From Pseudomonas mendocina (lineage in GTDB: Bacteria; Pseudomonadota; Gammaproteobacteria; Pseudomonadales; Pseudomonadaceae), in assembly GCF_900636545.1 (NCBI RefSeq), contig NZ_LR134290.1, positions 3,534,001-3,598,000 of the forward strand: a stretch of DNA of 64,000 nt. Reading direction: 5' to 3'. Made by a program: the position numbers and the translations under genes. Shown here piece by piece: positions 7,143 through 15,834 of this stretch. The notes below the pieces were generated by a model. It was not told where the DNA came from and did no database searches. It saw only the letters and a list, made by a program, of their open reading frames with translations. Position 1 is the first letter of the stretch. Each line of letters begins with the position of its first letter.

Positions 7143-8828
7143 TCACGCCTGCCGGGCGCGAAGCTGCTGCAGAGCCGGGGCGAAACGCGACACCGCCGCC
7201 AGCAGCGCCTGCAACGATGCGCGCAACAGGTTGCCATCGCGTCCTGCACCGAAGCGCGAGCCGGGCTGCCCCGGCCAGCTGACTTCCACCAGCGCCAGCG
7301 CGTTGGCCTCGCTGCCGCCGCCCAGGCTGTGCTCCTGGTAGTCGTCGATGCGCAGCGGCAGACCGAGCGCGGCCACCGCGGCGGCCAGGGGGCCGTTACC
7401 TTCGCCACGCAGACTCAGGCGCTGACCGACCACCTCGACCTCCAGTTCGATCACTTGACGCTCACCCACTTCCTGCAGGCGATGGCTGCGGTAGACCAGC
7501 TCGCCGCCCGGCCGCGCCGGAGCCAGGTAGGTGCGCTGGTACAACTGCCATAGCTCGGCGCTGGACAACTCGGTTTCGCTGCTGTCGGCCTGCTTCTGCA
7601 CGATGGCGCTGAACTCCACTTGTTGGCGGCGCGGCATCTGCACACCGTGGTCGCGCTGCAGCAGGTAGGCGATGCCGCCTTTGCCGGACTGGCTGTTGAC
7701 CCGCACGATACTGTCATAGGTGCGCCCCAGGTCCTGCGGGTCGATTGGCAGGTACGGCACCTGCCACAGGCCCTGCGGGTCCTGCGCGGCGAAGCCCTTG
7801 GCGATGGCGTCCTGGTGCGAGCCGGAGAACGCGGTGAACACCAGGTCGCCGACATAGGGATGACGCGGATGGATCGGCAAACCGGTGCAGGCCTCGGCCA
7901 CCCGCGCCACGCCGGCGATGTCGGAAAAATCCAGGCCCGGATCGATGCCCTGGGTGTAGAGGTTCAGCGCCAGGGTCACCAGATCGAGGTTGCCGCTGCG
8001 CTCGCCGTTGCCGAACAGGCAGCCCTCGACCCGCTGCGCACCGGCCAGCAGCGCCAGTTCGGCGCAGGCCACACCGGTGCCGCGGTCATTGTGCGGATGC
8101 ACCGACAGCAGCACATGCTCGCGGCGGGCCAGACGCCGGTGCATCCACTCGATCTGGTCGGCGAAGACATTGGCACTGCTCACCTCCACCGTGGTCGGCA
8201 GGTTGATGATGATCGGCCGTGCAGGGCCGGCATCCCAGGCCTCGATGGCGGCGTTGCAGATGCGCAGCGACACCTCCAGTTCGGCCATGCAGAAGGTTTC
8301 CGGCGAGTACTGCAGCACCCATTCAGTCTCGGGGTGGGCCTGGGTCAGCGTCTTGAACAACTGGATATGCTGCACCACCAGTGCCTCGACCTCATCCACC
8401 GAGAGCTTGAACACCACCTCGCGCCACAGCGGCGCGATGGCGTTGTACAGGTGCACGATCACCCGCCGCGCGCCAGCCACCGCCTGCACGGTGCGCTGCA
8501 GCAGGTCCTCGCGTAGCTGGGTCATCACCATGGGGGTGACGTCGTCGGGAATACCGCCCTCGTCGATCAACTGGCGGATGATGTCGAAATCGGTACTCGA
8601 TGCAGCGGGAAAGCCCACCTCGATTTCCTTGAAGCCCAGGCGCACCAGCTCGTCGAACAAGCGCAGCTTGCGCTCGCGGTTCATCGGCTCGAACAACGCC
8701 TGGTTGCCGTCGCGCAGGTCGGTGGAAAGCCAGATCGGCGCCTGCTGCAAACGCTGCTGCGGCCAGTGGCGATCAGCCAGGTCGACGGGGGGAAACGCGC
8801 GGTACTTGGTGTGCGGATTGCGCAACAT
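7143..8828 (-). CDS. leuA: 2-isopropylmalate synthase
   Basis: 561 residues, the length of the long Pseudomonas/Corynebacterium-type LeuA. Condenses acetyl-CoA with 2-ketoisovalerate, the first committed step of leucine synthesis. Motifs: LSTDLRDGNQALFEPM near residue 35 (catalytic Arg and metal Asp), EIEVGFPAAS, and HPHNDRGTG near residue 243 (two metal-binding His) followed by GCLFGNGERSGN. The last 130 residues form the LeuA dimer/leucine-feedback domain. The start at 8828 follows GAGG at nine bases. Upstream lies a Leu-rich leader ORF with hairpins, and an AraC-family gene is divergent. A second leuA elsewhere in the genome is possible but cannot be seen. Confidence 0.95.
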   Translation of the reverse strand: MLRNPHTKYRAFPPVDLADRHWPQQRLQQAPIWLSTDLRDGNQALFEPMNRERKLRLFDELVRLGFKEIEVGFPAASSTDFDIIRQLIDEGGIPDDVTPMVMTQLREDLLQRTVQAVAGARRVIVHLYNAIAPLWREVVFKLSVDEVEALVVQHIQLFKTLTQAHPETEWVLQYSPETFCMAELEVSLRICNAAIEAWDAGPARPIIINLPTTVEVSSANVFADQIEWMHRRLARREHVLLSVHPHNDRGTGVACAELALLAGAQRVEGCLFGNGERSGNLDLVTLALNLYTQGIDPGLDFSDIAGVARVAEACTGLPIHPRHPYVGDLVFTAFSGSHQDAIAKGFAAQDPQGLWQVPYLPIDPQDLGRTYDSIVRVNSQSGKGGIAYLLQRDHGVQMPRRQQVEFSAIVQKQADSSETELSSAELWQLYQRTYLAPARPGGELVYRSHRLQEVGERQVIELEVEVVGQRLSLRGEGNGPLAAAVAALGLPLRIDDYQEHSLGGGSEANALALVEVSWPGQPGSRFGAGRDGNLLRASLQALLAAVSRFAPALQQLRARQA

Positions 8829-8842
8829 GGCAAAGCCTCGAT

Positions 8843-8887
8843 GGGAGAACGGAGAACAACGCGATCTCCCTTGCCTGCATGGCAGGC
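8843..8887 (-). promoter_or_regulatory. two hairpins in the leuA 5' leader
   Basis: Nearest the start codon, GGGAGA and TCTCCC (8843-8848 / 8865-8870) pair across a 16-base loop; just upstream GCCTGC-ATG-GCAGGC (8873-8887) is a second compact hairpin. Both lie between the leader peptide stop and leuA, close to its ribosome binding site. Neither has a U tract, so any control may be translational or Rho-dependent rather than by intrinsic termination. Confidence 0.45.
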
Positions 8888-8893
8888 TGTTCG

Positions 8894-8955
8894 AGGCCGG
8901 GATCGGGGGAGATCAGCGGCGCGTGGCGGTCACGCACCGGGGCTGATCCCGGCCT
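8894..8955 (-). promoter_or_regulatory. mutually exclusive hairpins of a putative leucine attenuator
   Basis: An 11-bp perfect inverted repeat pairs 8894-8904 with 8945-8955 (AGGCCGGGATC / GATCCCGGCCT). A competing 7-bp pairing joins 8911-8917 with 8942-8948 (GATCAGC / GCTGATC). They share bases 8945-8948, so only one can form. The second arm of both lies inside the leader peptide coding region and the other arms lie at or after its stop, which is the geometry of ribosome-position-dependent attenuation. Confidence 0.5.
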
Positions 8956-8996
8956 GGGCTCAGGCGTAGTGCGCGTAGGTCGGCAAGCGAGGTCAT
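8913..8996 (-). CDS. putative leuA leader peptide (27 residues)
   Basis: A 28-codon reading frame on the leuA strand, beginning MTSLADLRALRL and ending at a TGA 84 bases before leuA. Four of its first twelve residues are Leu and two of them use CTA, a rare codon in high-GC Pseudomonas. Its 3' half overlaps one arm of two competing stems. A weak GGA lies about 13 bases upstream of the start. By analogy with amino-acid biosynthesis leaders, ribosome stalling at Leu codons would select the RNA fold. Existence and role are inferred, not shown. Confidence 0.5.
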   Translation of the reverse strand: MTSLADLRALRLSPGRDQPRCVTATRR

Positions 8997-9152
8997 GGCG
9001 GCATGTCCGTGAAGTGAGTGGTCAGAGTAATGCCTGCCGCACCGACCACCTTGCGCCAAATAGCCTACCGTTATCGCAAAATGGACAACCTACCGAGGCG
9101 GCGCTAGGGTGGCCGCCTGTCCTTTGCACAACCTGCCCTCGCCAAACCCGCC

Positions 9153-9917
9153 ATGGTCGATCACACCGCACTGCCCTACGAATCCCTGAGCATGCCGGTC
9201 ACCGGCGTGGCCATCGATTACCCCAGCGGTCACCAGGTGCCGTCGCACAGCCACCCACGCGCGCAGCTGATCTACGCCATCGAGGGCGTGCTGGTGGTCG
9301 ATACCCCCGCCGGGCGTTGGGTCACGCCGCCGACACGGGGCGTGTGGCTGCAGGCCGGCTGCGAGCACAGCCTGCAGATGCGCGGTGTCACCCGAGTGCG
9401 CAGCCTGTTCGTTAACCCCGATGCAGCGCCAGGCCTGCCCGCCGGCAACTGCGTGATCGACGTCAGCCCGCTGCTGCGCGAGCTGATTCAGGCCGCGACC
9501 CTGGTACCGGCGCACTACCCTGCCGACAGCCGCGACGGGCGGCTGATGCGCTTTCTGCTCGATGAGCTGAGCAGCCTGCCGGTGCTGCCGCTGCACCTGC
9601 CCTGGCCGGACGACGCGCGCATTGCCCGGGTCTGCCAGAGTCTGGCAGACAACCCGGCGCAGGCCGAACCGGCGGAATATTGGGCGAAGCAATTGGCGAT
9701 GAGCAGCAAGACCTTTCACCGCCATTTTCAGCGCAGCACCGGCATCACCTTCGGCCGCTGGCGCCAACAGGCGCGCCTACTACTCTCGCTAGAGGCGCTG
9801 GCCCAGGGCTTGCCGGTGCTGCAGGTGGCGCTGCAGCATGGCTACGACAGCCAGAGCGCCTTCGCCGCAGCCTTCCGCCGCCAGTTCGGCGTACCGCCCT
9901 CGGCCTTCTACCGCTGA
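9153..9917 (+). CDS. AraC family regulator with N-terminal cupin
   Basis: 254 residues. N-terminal cupin-like sensor (SHSHPRAQLIYAIEGVLVV near residues 30-50, then VTPPTRGVWLQAG) and C-terminal double HTH (KQLAMSSKTFHRHFQRSTG and LQVALQHGYDSQSAFAAAFRR). This layout is that of the short AraC group including NimR-type regulators. It is divergent from leuA across a 324-base intergenic region that contains the leuA leader, so it could regulate leuA or only itself. Effector unknown. Confidence 0.87.
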   Translation: MVDHTALPYESLSMPVTGVAIDYPSGHQVPSHSHPRAQLIYAIEGVLVVDTPAGRWVTPPTRGVWLQAGCEHSLQMRGVTRVRSLFVNPDAAPGLPAGNCVIDVSPLLRELIQAATLVPAHYPADSRDGRLMRFLLDELSSLPVLPLHLPWPDDARIARVCQSLADNPAQAEPAEYWAKQLAMSSKTFHRHFQRSTGITFGRWRQQARLLLSLEALAQGLPVLQVALQHGYDSQSAFAAAFRRQFGVPPSAFYR

Positions 9918-10026
9918 GCCGACACTATCCTCCTGTGGCCTCACGCAGGATCAGCGGCGGATGCCGAAGTGGCGCCACGCCGGTACAATGCGCCCCTTGC
10001 CCGTGTCGCCTGATAAAGAAAAAACC

Positions 10027-12036
10027 ATGTCCTTGCCCAAGAACCACCTGGAACTGCTCAGCCCTGCCCGCGATGTCGAGATCGCCCGCGAGGCCATCCT
10101 GCATGGCGCCGACGCCGTCTACATCGGCGGCCCGAGTTTCGGTGCCCGGCACAACGCCTGCAACGAGGTGGCCGATATCGCCAGGCTGGTGGAGTTCGCC
10201 CGTCGCTATCACGCGCGCATCTTCACCACCATCAACACCATCCTGCATGACGACGAGCTGGAGCCGGCGCGCGCGCTGATCCACCAGCTCTACGACGCGG
10301 GCGTGGACGCGCTGATCGTGCAGGACTTGGGCGTGCTGGACCTGGACATCCCCCCCATCGAACTGCACGCCAGCACCCAGACGGATATCCGCACTCTGGC
10401 GCGTGCAAAATTTCTCGACCAGGCCGGCTTCTCCCAGCTGGTGCTGGCCCGCGAGCTGAACCTGCAGGAAATCCGCGCCATCGCCGACGAGACCGATGCT
10501 GCCATCGAGTTCTTCATCCATGGCGCGCTGTGCGTGGCCTTCTCCGGCCAGTGCAACATTTCCCACGCGCAAACCGGGCGCAGCGCCAACCGCGGCGACT
10601 GCTCGCAAGCCTGCCGCCTGCCCTACACCCTCAAAGATGAAAAAGGCGGCGTGATCGCCTACGAGAAACACCTGCTGTCCATGAAGGACAACAACCAGAG
10701 CGCCAACCTGCGCGCCCTGGTCGAGGCCGGCGTGCGCTCGTTCAAGATCGAGGGCCGCTACAAGGATGTGGCCTACGTGAAGAACATCACCGCCCATTAC
10801 CGCCGCGAGCTCGACACCATTCTCGAAGACCGCCCGGATCTAGCCCGCGCCTCCAGCGGCCGTACCGCGCACTTCTTCGTGCCCGACCCGGACAAGACCT
10901 TCCACCGCGGCAGCACCGATTACTTCGTCACCGAGCGCAAGGTGGATATCGGCGCCTTCGATTCGCCGACCTTCACCGGGCTTCCTGTCGGCCATGTGGA
11001 GAAGGTGAACAAACGCGACCTGATCGCCGTCACCCATGAGCCGCTGTCCAACGGCGACGGCCTCAACGTGCTGGTCAAGCGCGAGGTGGTGGGCTTTCGC
11101 GCCAACATCTGCGAACTCAAGGGCGAGTTCGAAGAGGATGGCGAGAAGCGCTATCGCTACCGCGTCGAGCCCAACGAGATGCCCGAAGGGCTGCTGCGTC
11201 TGCGCCCCAATCACCCGCTGTCGCGCAACCTCGACCACAACTGGCAGCAGGCGCTGCAGCGCACCAGCGCCGAACGCCGTATTGGTGTGAGCTGGAAGGC
11301 CGAGCTGCGCGAGGATGCCCTCAAACTCACCGCCACCAGCGAAGAAGGCATCAGCGTCGACGTCGCCCTTCCCGGCCCGTTCGGCGTGGCCAACAAGCCG
11401 GAACAGGCGCTCGAGGGCCTGCGCGATCTGCTGACCCAACTCGGCACCACCATCTACCACGCCCAGGGCGTGACGCTGGATGCGCCACAGGCGTTTTTCG
11501 TGCCCAACTCGCAGCTCAAGGCCCTGCGCCGCGACGCCATCGACAAGCTCACCGAGGCACGCGTCGCCGCTCATCCGCGAGGCCGCCGCAAGGCCGAAAG
11601 CAACCCACCGCCGGTGTATCCCGAGTCGCACCTGTCGTTCCTGGCCAATGTGTACAACCACAAGGCTCGTGAGTTCTACCATCGCCACGGCGTACAACTG
11701 ATCGACGCCGCCTACGAGGCGCACGAGGAAGCCGGCGAAGTGCCGGTGATGATCACCAAGCACTGCCTGCGCTTCTCCTTCAACCTGTGCCCGAAACAGG
11801 CCAAGGGCGTCACCGGAGTGAAGACCAAGGTCGCGCCGATGCAGCTGGTGCACGGTGACGAGGTGCTGACCCTGAAGTTCGACTGCAAGCCGTGCGAGAT
11901 GCACGTGATCGGCAAGATGAAGGGCCACATCCTCGACCTGCCGCAACCCGGTAGTGCGGCGGCCCAGGTGGTCGGTCATATCAGCCCGGACGACCTGCTC
12001 AAGACCATCCGCCAGAAGCCGGGCTACAGCCACTGA
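10027..12036 (+). CDS. rlhA: 23S rRNA 5-hydroxycytidine C2501 synthase (U32 peptidase family)
   Basis: 669 residues, the size of E. coli RlhA (YdcP). The U32 domain begins LELLSPARDVEIAREAILHGADAVYIGG by two-part match and carries the cysteine cluster around residues 175-200 (GQCNISHAQTGRSANRGDCS, then QACRLPY). The longer C-terminal part has CLRFSFNLCPKQ and FDCKPCEMHV, which with the first cluster likely bind an Fe-S centre. In E. coli the enzyme hydroxylates C2501 of 23S rRNA using prephenate-dependent chemistry. ATG 10027 is at the normal family start. Not related to the upstream AraC gene by function as far as I can see. Confidence 0.92.
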   Translation: MSLPKNHLELLSPARDVEIAREAILHGADAVYIGGPSFGARHNACNEVADIARLVEFARRYHARIFTTINTILHDDELEPARALIHQLYDAGVDALIVQDLGVLDLDIPPIELHASTQTDIRTLARAKFLDQAGFSQLVLARELNLQEIRAIADETDAAIEFFIHGALCVAFSGQCNISHAQTGRSANRGDCSQACRLPYTLKDEKGGVIAYEKHLLSMKDNNQSANLRALVEAGVRSFKIEGRYKDVAYVKNITAHYRRELDTILEDRPDLARASSGRTAHFFVPDPDKTFHRGSTDYFVTERKVDIGAFDSPTFTGLPVGHVEKVNKRDLIAVTHEPLSNGDGLNVLVKREVVGFRANICELKGEFEEDGEKRYRYRVEPNEMPEGLLRLRPNHPLSRNLDHNWQQALQRTSAERRIGVSWKAELREDALKLTATSEEGISVDVALPGPFGVANKPEQALEGLRDLLTQLGTTIYHAQGVTLDAPQAFFVPNSQLKALRRDAIDKLTEARVAAHPRGRRKAESNPPPVYPESHLSFLANVYNHKAREFYHRHGVQLIDAAYEAHEEAGEVPVMITKHCLRFSFNLCPKQAKGVTGVKTKVAPMQLVHGDEVLTLKFDCKPCEMHVIGKMKGHILDLPQPGSAAAQVVGHISPDDLLKTIRQKPGYSH

Positions 12037-12043
12037 CACCTGC

Positions 12044-12063
12044 CCGGCCTGGCGATAGGCCGG
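12044..12063 (+). terminator. hairpin behind rlhA
   Basis: CCGGCCT-GGCGAT-AGGCCGG, 7-bp stem eight bases behind the rlhA stop. No strong U tract. Confidence 0.4.
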
Positions 12064-12067
12064 TGCT

Positions 12068-12120
12068 ACATCAGGTCATTAATACTGCAAAATGTCGGAT
12101 TGACATCAGGTCATAATGAC
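12068..12120 (+). repeat. direct repeat upstream of CZB chemoreceptor
   Basis: The 12-mer ACATCAGGTCAT occurs at 12068-12079 and 12103-12114, 35 bases apart. The second copy runs into GTCATAATGAC, a near-perfect palindrome (12110-12120). Position in the 5' region of the next gene suggests a paired regulator site. Regulator unknown. Confidence 0.45.
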
Positions 12121-12216
12121 AGCGAAACGGTAAGTCACTGATTTGCAAGCCACCAGGCGCTGGCACGAAATCTGAAATGTCCTCAGGGACCTCTTCCTTT
12201 CGTGCCGGATACCGCC

Positions 12217-13350
12217 ATGTTTTTCGTCAGCGCCAAACGCCATCACAGCCTCGAAGCCGAGCATCACGCCCTACTCGCTCGCCTCACCGCCAGTGAGCAG
12301 GAAACCCAACATCTGCGCAGCGCGCTGCAGGCCAGCCAGGAGGACACCCGGCTGCAGAGCGACCTGAGCTTCTACCAGGGGCTGGCGGGTAACCTGCTCA
12401 AGTTCGGCCAATCCATCGAGCATGTCGGCGACTCCTTCAGTTACCTCAACGCGCGTCTCGATGAAAACAATCGCCGCGCCCAGGACGTGGCCCAGGCGGC
12501 GATCCAGAACAAACTCAAGTTCAGCCAGTTGCAAGAGGAGTCGCAACGCATGGAGGACGGCCTGGCCAGCCTCAATCAGCGCATCTCGGAACTGGTCAAG
12601 CGTGCCAGTGAGATCGACCGCATCGTCGGCCTGATCGGCAGCATCGCCAGCCAGACCAACCTGCTGGCACTCAATGCCGCCATCGAGGCGGCGCGCGCAG
12701 GGGAATCCGGTCGCGGCTTCGCCGTGGTCGCTGGTGAGATCCGCGATCTGGCGGAGAAGACCGCCAGCGCAACCCAGGACATCGTTCGCGAGACCGCAGA
12801 TATCCAGAACGTGATCCACGCCGCCCAGCAGGAAATCCAGCAACATACCGGCAGCGCCGGGCATTTCCATGCCATGACCACCGAAGCCAGCGGCGCCATG
12901 CTCAACGTCCACGGCCAGGCGCAGCGCATGCATCACGAGATCAGCCAGTCGTTCTTCCGCTCCGGCATCGAGCTGGCCAACCTCGCCGAGCTGTCGCTCA
13001 AGGCCTCGGTCTACCGGGCGATTCTGAACGACAAGGGCGATGCCCGCGACCTGCCCAGCGAAGAGCAGTGCCTTTTCGGTCGCTGGTATTACGGCGAAGG
13101 CAACGCGGCGCTGCAGGGCAACCGCGAATTCCGCCAGATCGAACATCCGCACGAGCAGGTCCACCGGTGCGGCGCGCAGGCCATCACCGCCTTCGCCAGC
13201 GGTCAGCTGCAGGAGACGCTGGACAACCTGGCCACCATGGAAGACGCCAACGTCGAGGTGATGCGCATCGTCAGGAAGGTGCTCGACGAGCACGACAAGG
13301 GCCTGACGGCGCCAGTGGAACGCCCGCGTCTACGGGCTGTACCGGCCTAG
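12217..13350 (+). CDS. cytoplasmic chemoreceptor with C-terminal CZB domain
   Basis: 377 residues, no membrane segment. The N-terminal coiled coil leads into the MCP hairpin ([20 protein letters not shown], then [17 protein letters not shown], about residues 140-190) and a CZB zinc-binding domain from about 270. The CZB Cys ([12 protein letters not shown]) and the HxxxH (HEQVH) are present. The first zinc His, usual eight residues before the YRA(I/L)L segment, is Glu here by my alignment. CZB receptors sense zinc or HOCl-type oxidation. Start taken at ATG 12217; GTG 12202 is possible. Confidence 0.88.
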   Translation: MFFVSAKRHHSLEAEHHALLARLTASEQETQHLRSALQASQEDTRLQSDLSFYQGLAGNLLKFGQSIEHVGDSFSYLNARLDENNRRAQDVAQAAIQNKLKFSQLQEESQRMEDGLASLNQRISELVKRASEIDRIVGLIGSIASQTNLLALNAAIEAARAGESGRGFAVVAGEIRDLAEKTASATQDIVRETADIQNVIHAAQQEIQQHTGSAGHFHAMTTEASGAMLNVHGQAQRMHHEISQSFFRSGIELANLAELSLKASVYRAILNDKGDARDLPSEEQCLFGRWYYGEGNAALQGNREFRQIEHPHEQVHRCGAQAITAFASGQLQETLDNLATMEDANVEVMRIVRKVLDEHDKGLTAPVERPRLRAVPA

Positions 13351-14660
13351 TGCAACTGCCGGGCGAATCGCTCCACCGCGCCGAGCACCTGCTTGGCGCC
13401 CTGGCGAATCTCGACGATCACATCGCCGGCCTGGTTGGCCAGGGCCAACCCGGTCTCGGCCTGAGCGCGACTGCTGGCCATGTCACGCACCGCAGCGTCC
13501 ACCAGTTTCTGGTTGTCCTGCACCACCCCGACGATCTCCTCGGTGGCCTTGCTGGTGCGGCTGGCCAACTGACGCACCTCATCGGCCACCACGGCGAAGC
13601 CGCGTCCCTGCTCGCCCGCTCGCGCAGCCTCGATGGCGGCATTGAGCGCCAGCAGGTTGGTTTGCTGGGCGATGCCGCCGATGGTCTGCACCATGGTGCT
13701 GATCAGCACTGATTGCTTGCCGAGGGCTTCGATCCCTTCGGACGCCGACGTCATCTCCTGGGCAATACGTTGCATGGTCTGCACCGTCTCGGTCACCACC
13801 TGGGCGCCCTGCTGAGCGGTGGTGTCGGTACGCTGGGAGATGCCGTAGGCGGTGTCGGCGGCGTCGTTGACCTCCTCCTCACGGTTGACCTGCTCAGTGA
13901 TCACGGTGGCGAACTTGACCACCTTGTACAGGCGGTTCTGCGTGTCATGCACCGGGTTGTAGGTGGCCTCCAGCCAGACGGGGCGGCCATGACTGTCCAC
14001 TCGTTTGAAACGCCCGGCGACGAATTCGCCGCGATTGAGGCGCTCCCAGAATCGCGCATAGTCGGCCGACGCGGTCTCCTGCGGCTCGCAGAAGATGCGG
14101 TGGTGCTCGCCACGGATGCGCTCCAGGCTGTAGCCCATAGCGTCGAGAAACTGCTGGTTGGCATTGAGCACATGGCCCTGGAGATCAAACTCGATCACCG
14201 CAGTGGAGCGCAGCAGCGCGTTGATGAAATCCTCGTTCTCACGCGCCTTGTTCATGCTCTCGGTCACTTCGCTGCCGATGCATTGGATCTGGCGCACCAC
14301 GCCACGCTCGTCGGCCAGCGGCATCCAGGAGGCCTGCACCCACACCAGCGCACCATCGCTACGCAGGAAGCGATAACGATCACTGACCGAACTCCCGGTA
14401 CCGATCGCCGAACTGAGGTTCTTGAAACACGGCAGATCCTTGACGTAAGCCGGCACGATGTCGCTCAGCGGGCGCCCCTTCAACTGCTCGAGCGTATAGC
14501 CGACGAAACGGGCGAACTTGTCATTGAAGTCGACGATGCGCTTCTCGGGATCTATCGAGAGCATGATCTTCTGCGCCCGGATGCCTTCGTAGAGCTGCTT
14601 GTACAGCGCCAGCTCGGTTTCTTTCTCCCGCAACTCCTTCTTCAATCGATTAGCGAACAT
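13347..14660 (-). CDS. soluble double-PAS methyl-accepting chemotaxis protein (BdlA-like)
   Basis: 437 residues; ATG 14660 follows GGAGAAGG. Order: short N-terminal helix, PAS 1 (about 18-120, [21 protein letters not shown] in two parts), PAS 2 (about 145-250, [20 protein letters not shown] with [17 protein letters not shown]) and the MCP signalling hairpin (about 325-380, [18 protein letters not shown]). No membrane spans. Same architecture as P. aeruginosa BdlA, which links redox or energy sensing to biofilm dispersal, but orthology is not proven. It converges on and overlaps the preceding receptor by four bases. Close paralogue of the partial gene at the window start. Confidence 0.9.
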   Translation of the reverse strand: MFANRLKKELREKETELALYKQLYEGIRAQKIMLSIDPEKRIVDFNDKFARFVGYTLEQLKGRPLSDIVPAYVKDLPCFKNLSSAIGTGSSVSDRYRFLRSDGALVWVQASWMPLADERGVVRQIQCIGSEVTESMNKARENEDFINALLRSTAVIEFDLQGHVLNANQQFLDAMGYSLERIRGEHHRIFCEPQETASADYARFWERLNRGEFVAGRFKRVDSHGRPVWLEATYNPVHDTQNRLYKVVKFATVITEQVNREEEVNDAADTAYGISQRTDTTAQQGAQVVTETVQTMQRIAQEMTSASEGIEALGKQSVLISTMVQTIGGIAQQTNLLALNAAIEAARAGEQGRGFAVVADEVRQLASRTSKATEEIVGVVQDNQKLVDAAVRDMASSRAQAETGLALANQAGDVIVEIRQGAKQVLGAVERFARQLH

Positions 14661-14789
14661 GCGCCTTCTCCAAGCAGTCATTCTCCAGATCGTCTGGCTG
14701 TCCTCGGCATGCAGCCAGGCCAGTCTCAGCTCAAGCATAGAAGGCGTATGGAAAAGCGCGAAAGGCGCCCGCGTATCGGCGCCGCGGTA

Positions 14790-15086
14790 TCAGGCCGCAG
14801 GGCTGAGCATGAGTACTTCGCGAACATCGAAATCGCGGCGCAGGTAGTCCATGCGTCGCTCATGAAAGGCACGCATGTGCGGCAGCGCCATGTGCCCGGC
14901 CAGCGCCGCCTGCGACGCCCAGACTTCGTAGAAGATGAACAGTGTCGGGTCCTGGGCATCACGCAGCATGTGGTACTCGATGCAACCGGGCTCTGCACGG
15001 CTCGGTTCGACGTAGGCACGAAACAGCTGCTCGAAAGCCTCGGCCTGCTCGGGCCTGGCGTGAGCGTGAAGAATGAAGGCGTGCAT
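14790..15086 (-). CDS. antibiotic biosynthesis monooxygenase (ABM) family protein, YgiN-like
   Basis: 98 residues, a single ferredoxin-like ABM fold: PGCIEYHMLRDAQDPTLFIFYE by two motifs and WASQAALAGHMALPHM. Small homodimeric ABM proteins such as E. coli YgiN oxidise quinols. It is divergent from mdaB, and in E. coli ygiN and mdaB are adjacent and proposed to form a quinone redox cycle, so a quinol-related role is the best guess. Ribosome binding site AGGAG lies upstream of its ATG. Confidence 0.82.
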   Translation of the reverse strand: MHAFILHAHARPEQAEAFEQLFRAYVEPSRAEPGCIEYHMLRDAQDPTLFIFYEVWASQAALAGHMALPHMRAFHERRMDYLRRDFDVREVLMLSPAA

Positions 15087-15237
15087 GAAAAGTCTCCTGA
15101 GGTCACAAGGAGTCTCACCTTAACGCAGGATTAACCCAACATTTCATGACTATCAGTCAACAATGATTTGATCGTTGCGGGGTGTTTCACCCGCGCGGGG
15201 CTCGATAACCTGCCGCCACACTTTCTGGAGAACCCCG

Positions 15238-15825
15238 ATGAAAAAGATCCTCCTGCTCAATGGCGGCAAAGCCTTCGCCCATTCCAACGGCCAGTACAAC
15301 GCCACCCTGCACGACGCTGCCGTGGCCTTCCTCGATCGTGCCGGCTTCGACATCAAGACCACCTTCATCGATGGCGGCTACGACATCGACGAAGAAGTGC
15401 AGAAAATCCTCTGGGCCGACGTGGTGATCTACCAGATGCCCGGCTGGTGGATGGGCGCCCCATGGACGGTGAAGAAGTACCTCGACGAGGTGTTCACCGC
15501 CGGTCACGGCAGCCTCTACGCCAACGACGGCCGTACGCGCTCCGATGCGTCGCAAAAATACGGCAGCGGCGGGCTGATCCAGGGCAAGCAGTACATGCTG
15601 TCGCTGACCTGGAACGCTCCGCTGCAAGCCTTCGAAGACCCCAGCGACTTCTTCGAGGGCAAGGGCGTCGACGCGGTGTACTTCCCCTTCCACAAGGCCA
15701 ACGAGTTCCTCGGCATGAGCGCCCTGCCCACCTTCCTGTGCAACGACGTGATGAAGGTGCCGAACGTCGAGCGTGACGTGGCACGCTACGAGCAGCACCT
15801 GGCCAGGGTATTCGGCGTCAGTTGA
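15238..15825 (+). CDS. mdaB: NAD(P)H quinone reductase MdaB
   Basis: 195 residues; ATG 15238 has GGAG at seven bases. Flavodoxin-like fold: LLLNGGKAFAHSNGQYNATL at the N terminus, and the MdaB-specific YQMPGWWMGAPWTVKKYLDEV and HGSLYANDGR segments, with LSLTWNAPLQAF later. MdaB reduces quinones by two electrons with FAD and NADPH, avoiding semiquinone radicals. The divergent ABM monooxygenase suggests a paired function. No regulator gene is adjacent. Confidence 0.93.
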   Translation: MKKILLLNGGKAFAHSNGQYNATLHDAAVAFLDRAGFDIKTTFIDGGYDIDEEVQKILWADVVIYQMPGWWMGAPWTVKKYLDEVFTAGHGSLYANDGRTRSDASQKYGSGGLIQGKQYMLSLTWNAPLQAFEDPSDFFEGKGVDAVYFPFHKANEFLGMSALPTFLCNDVMKVPNVERDVARYEQHLARVFGVS

Positions 15826-15834
15826 GCCACTACC

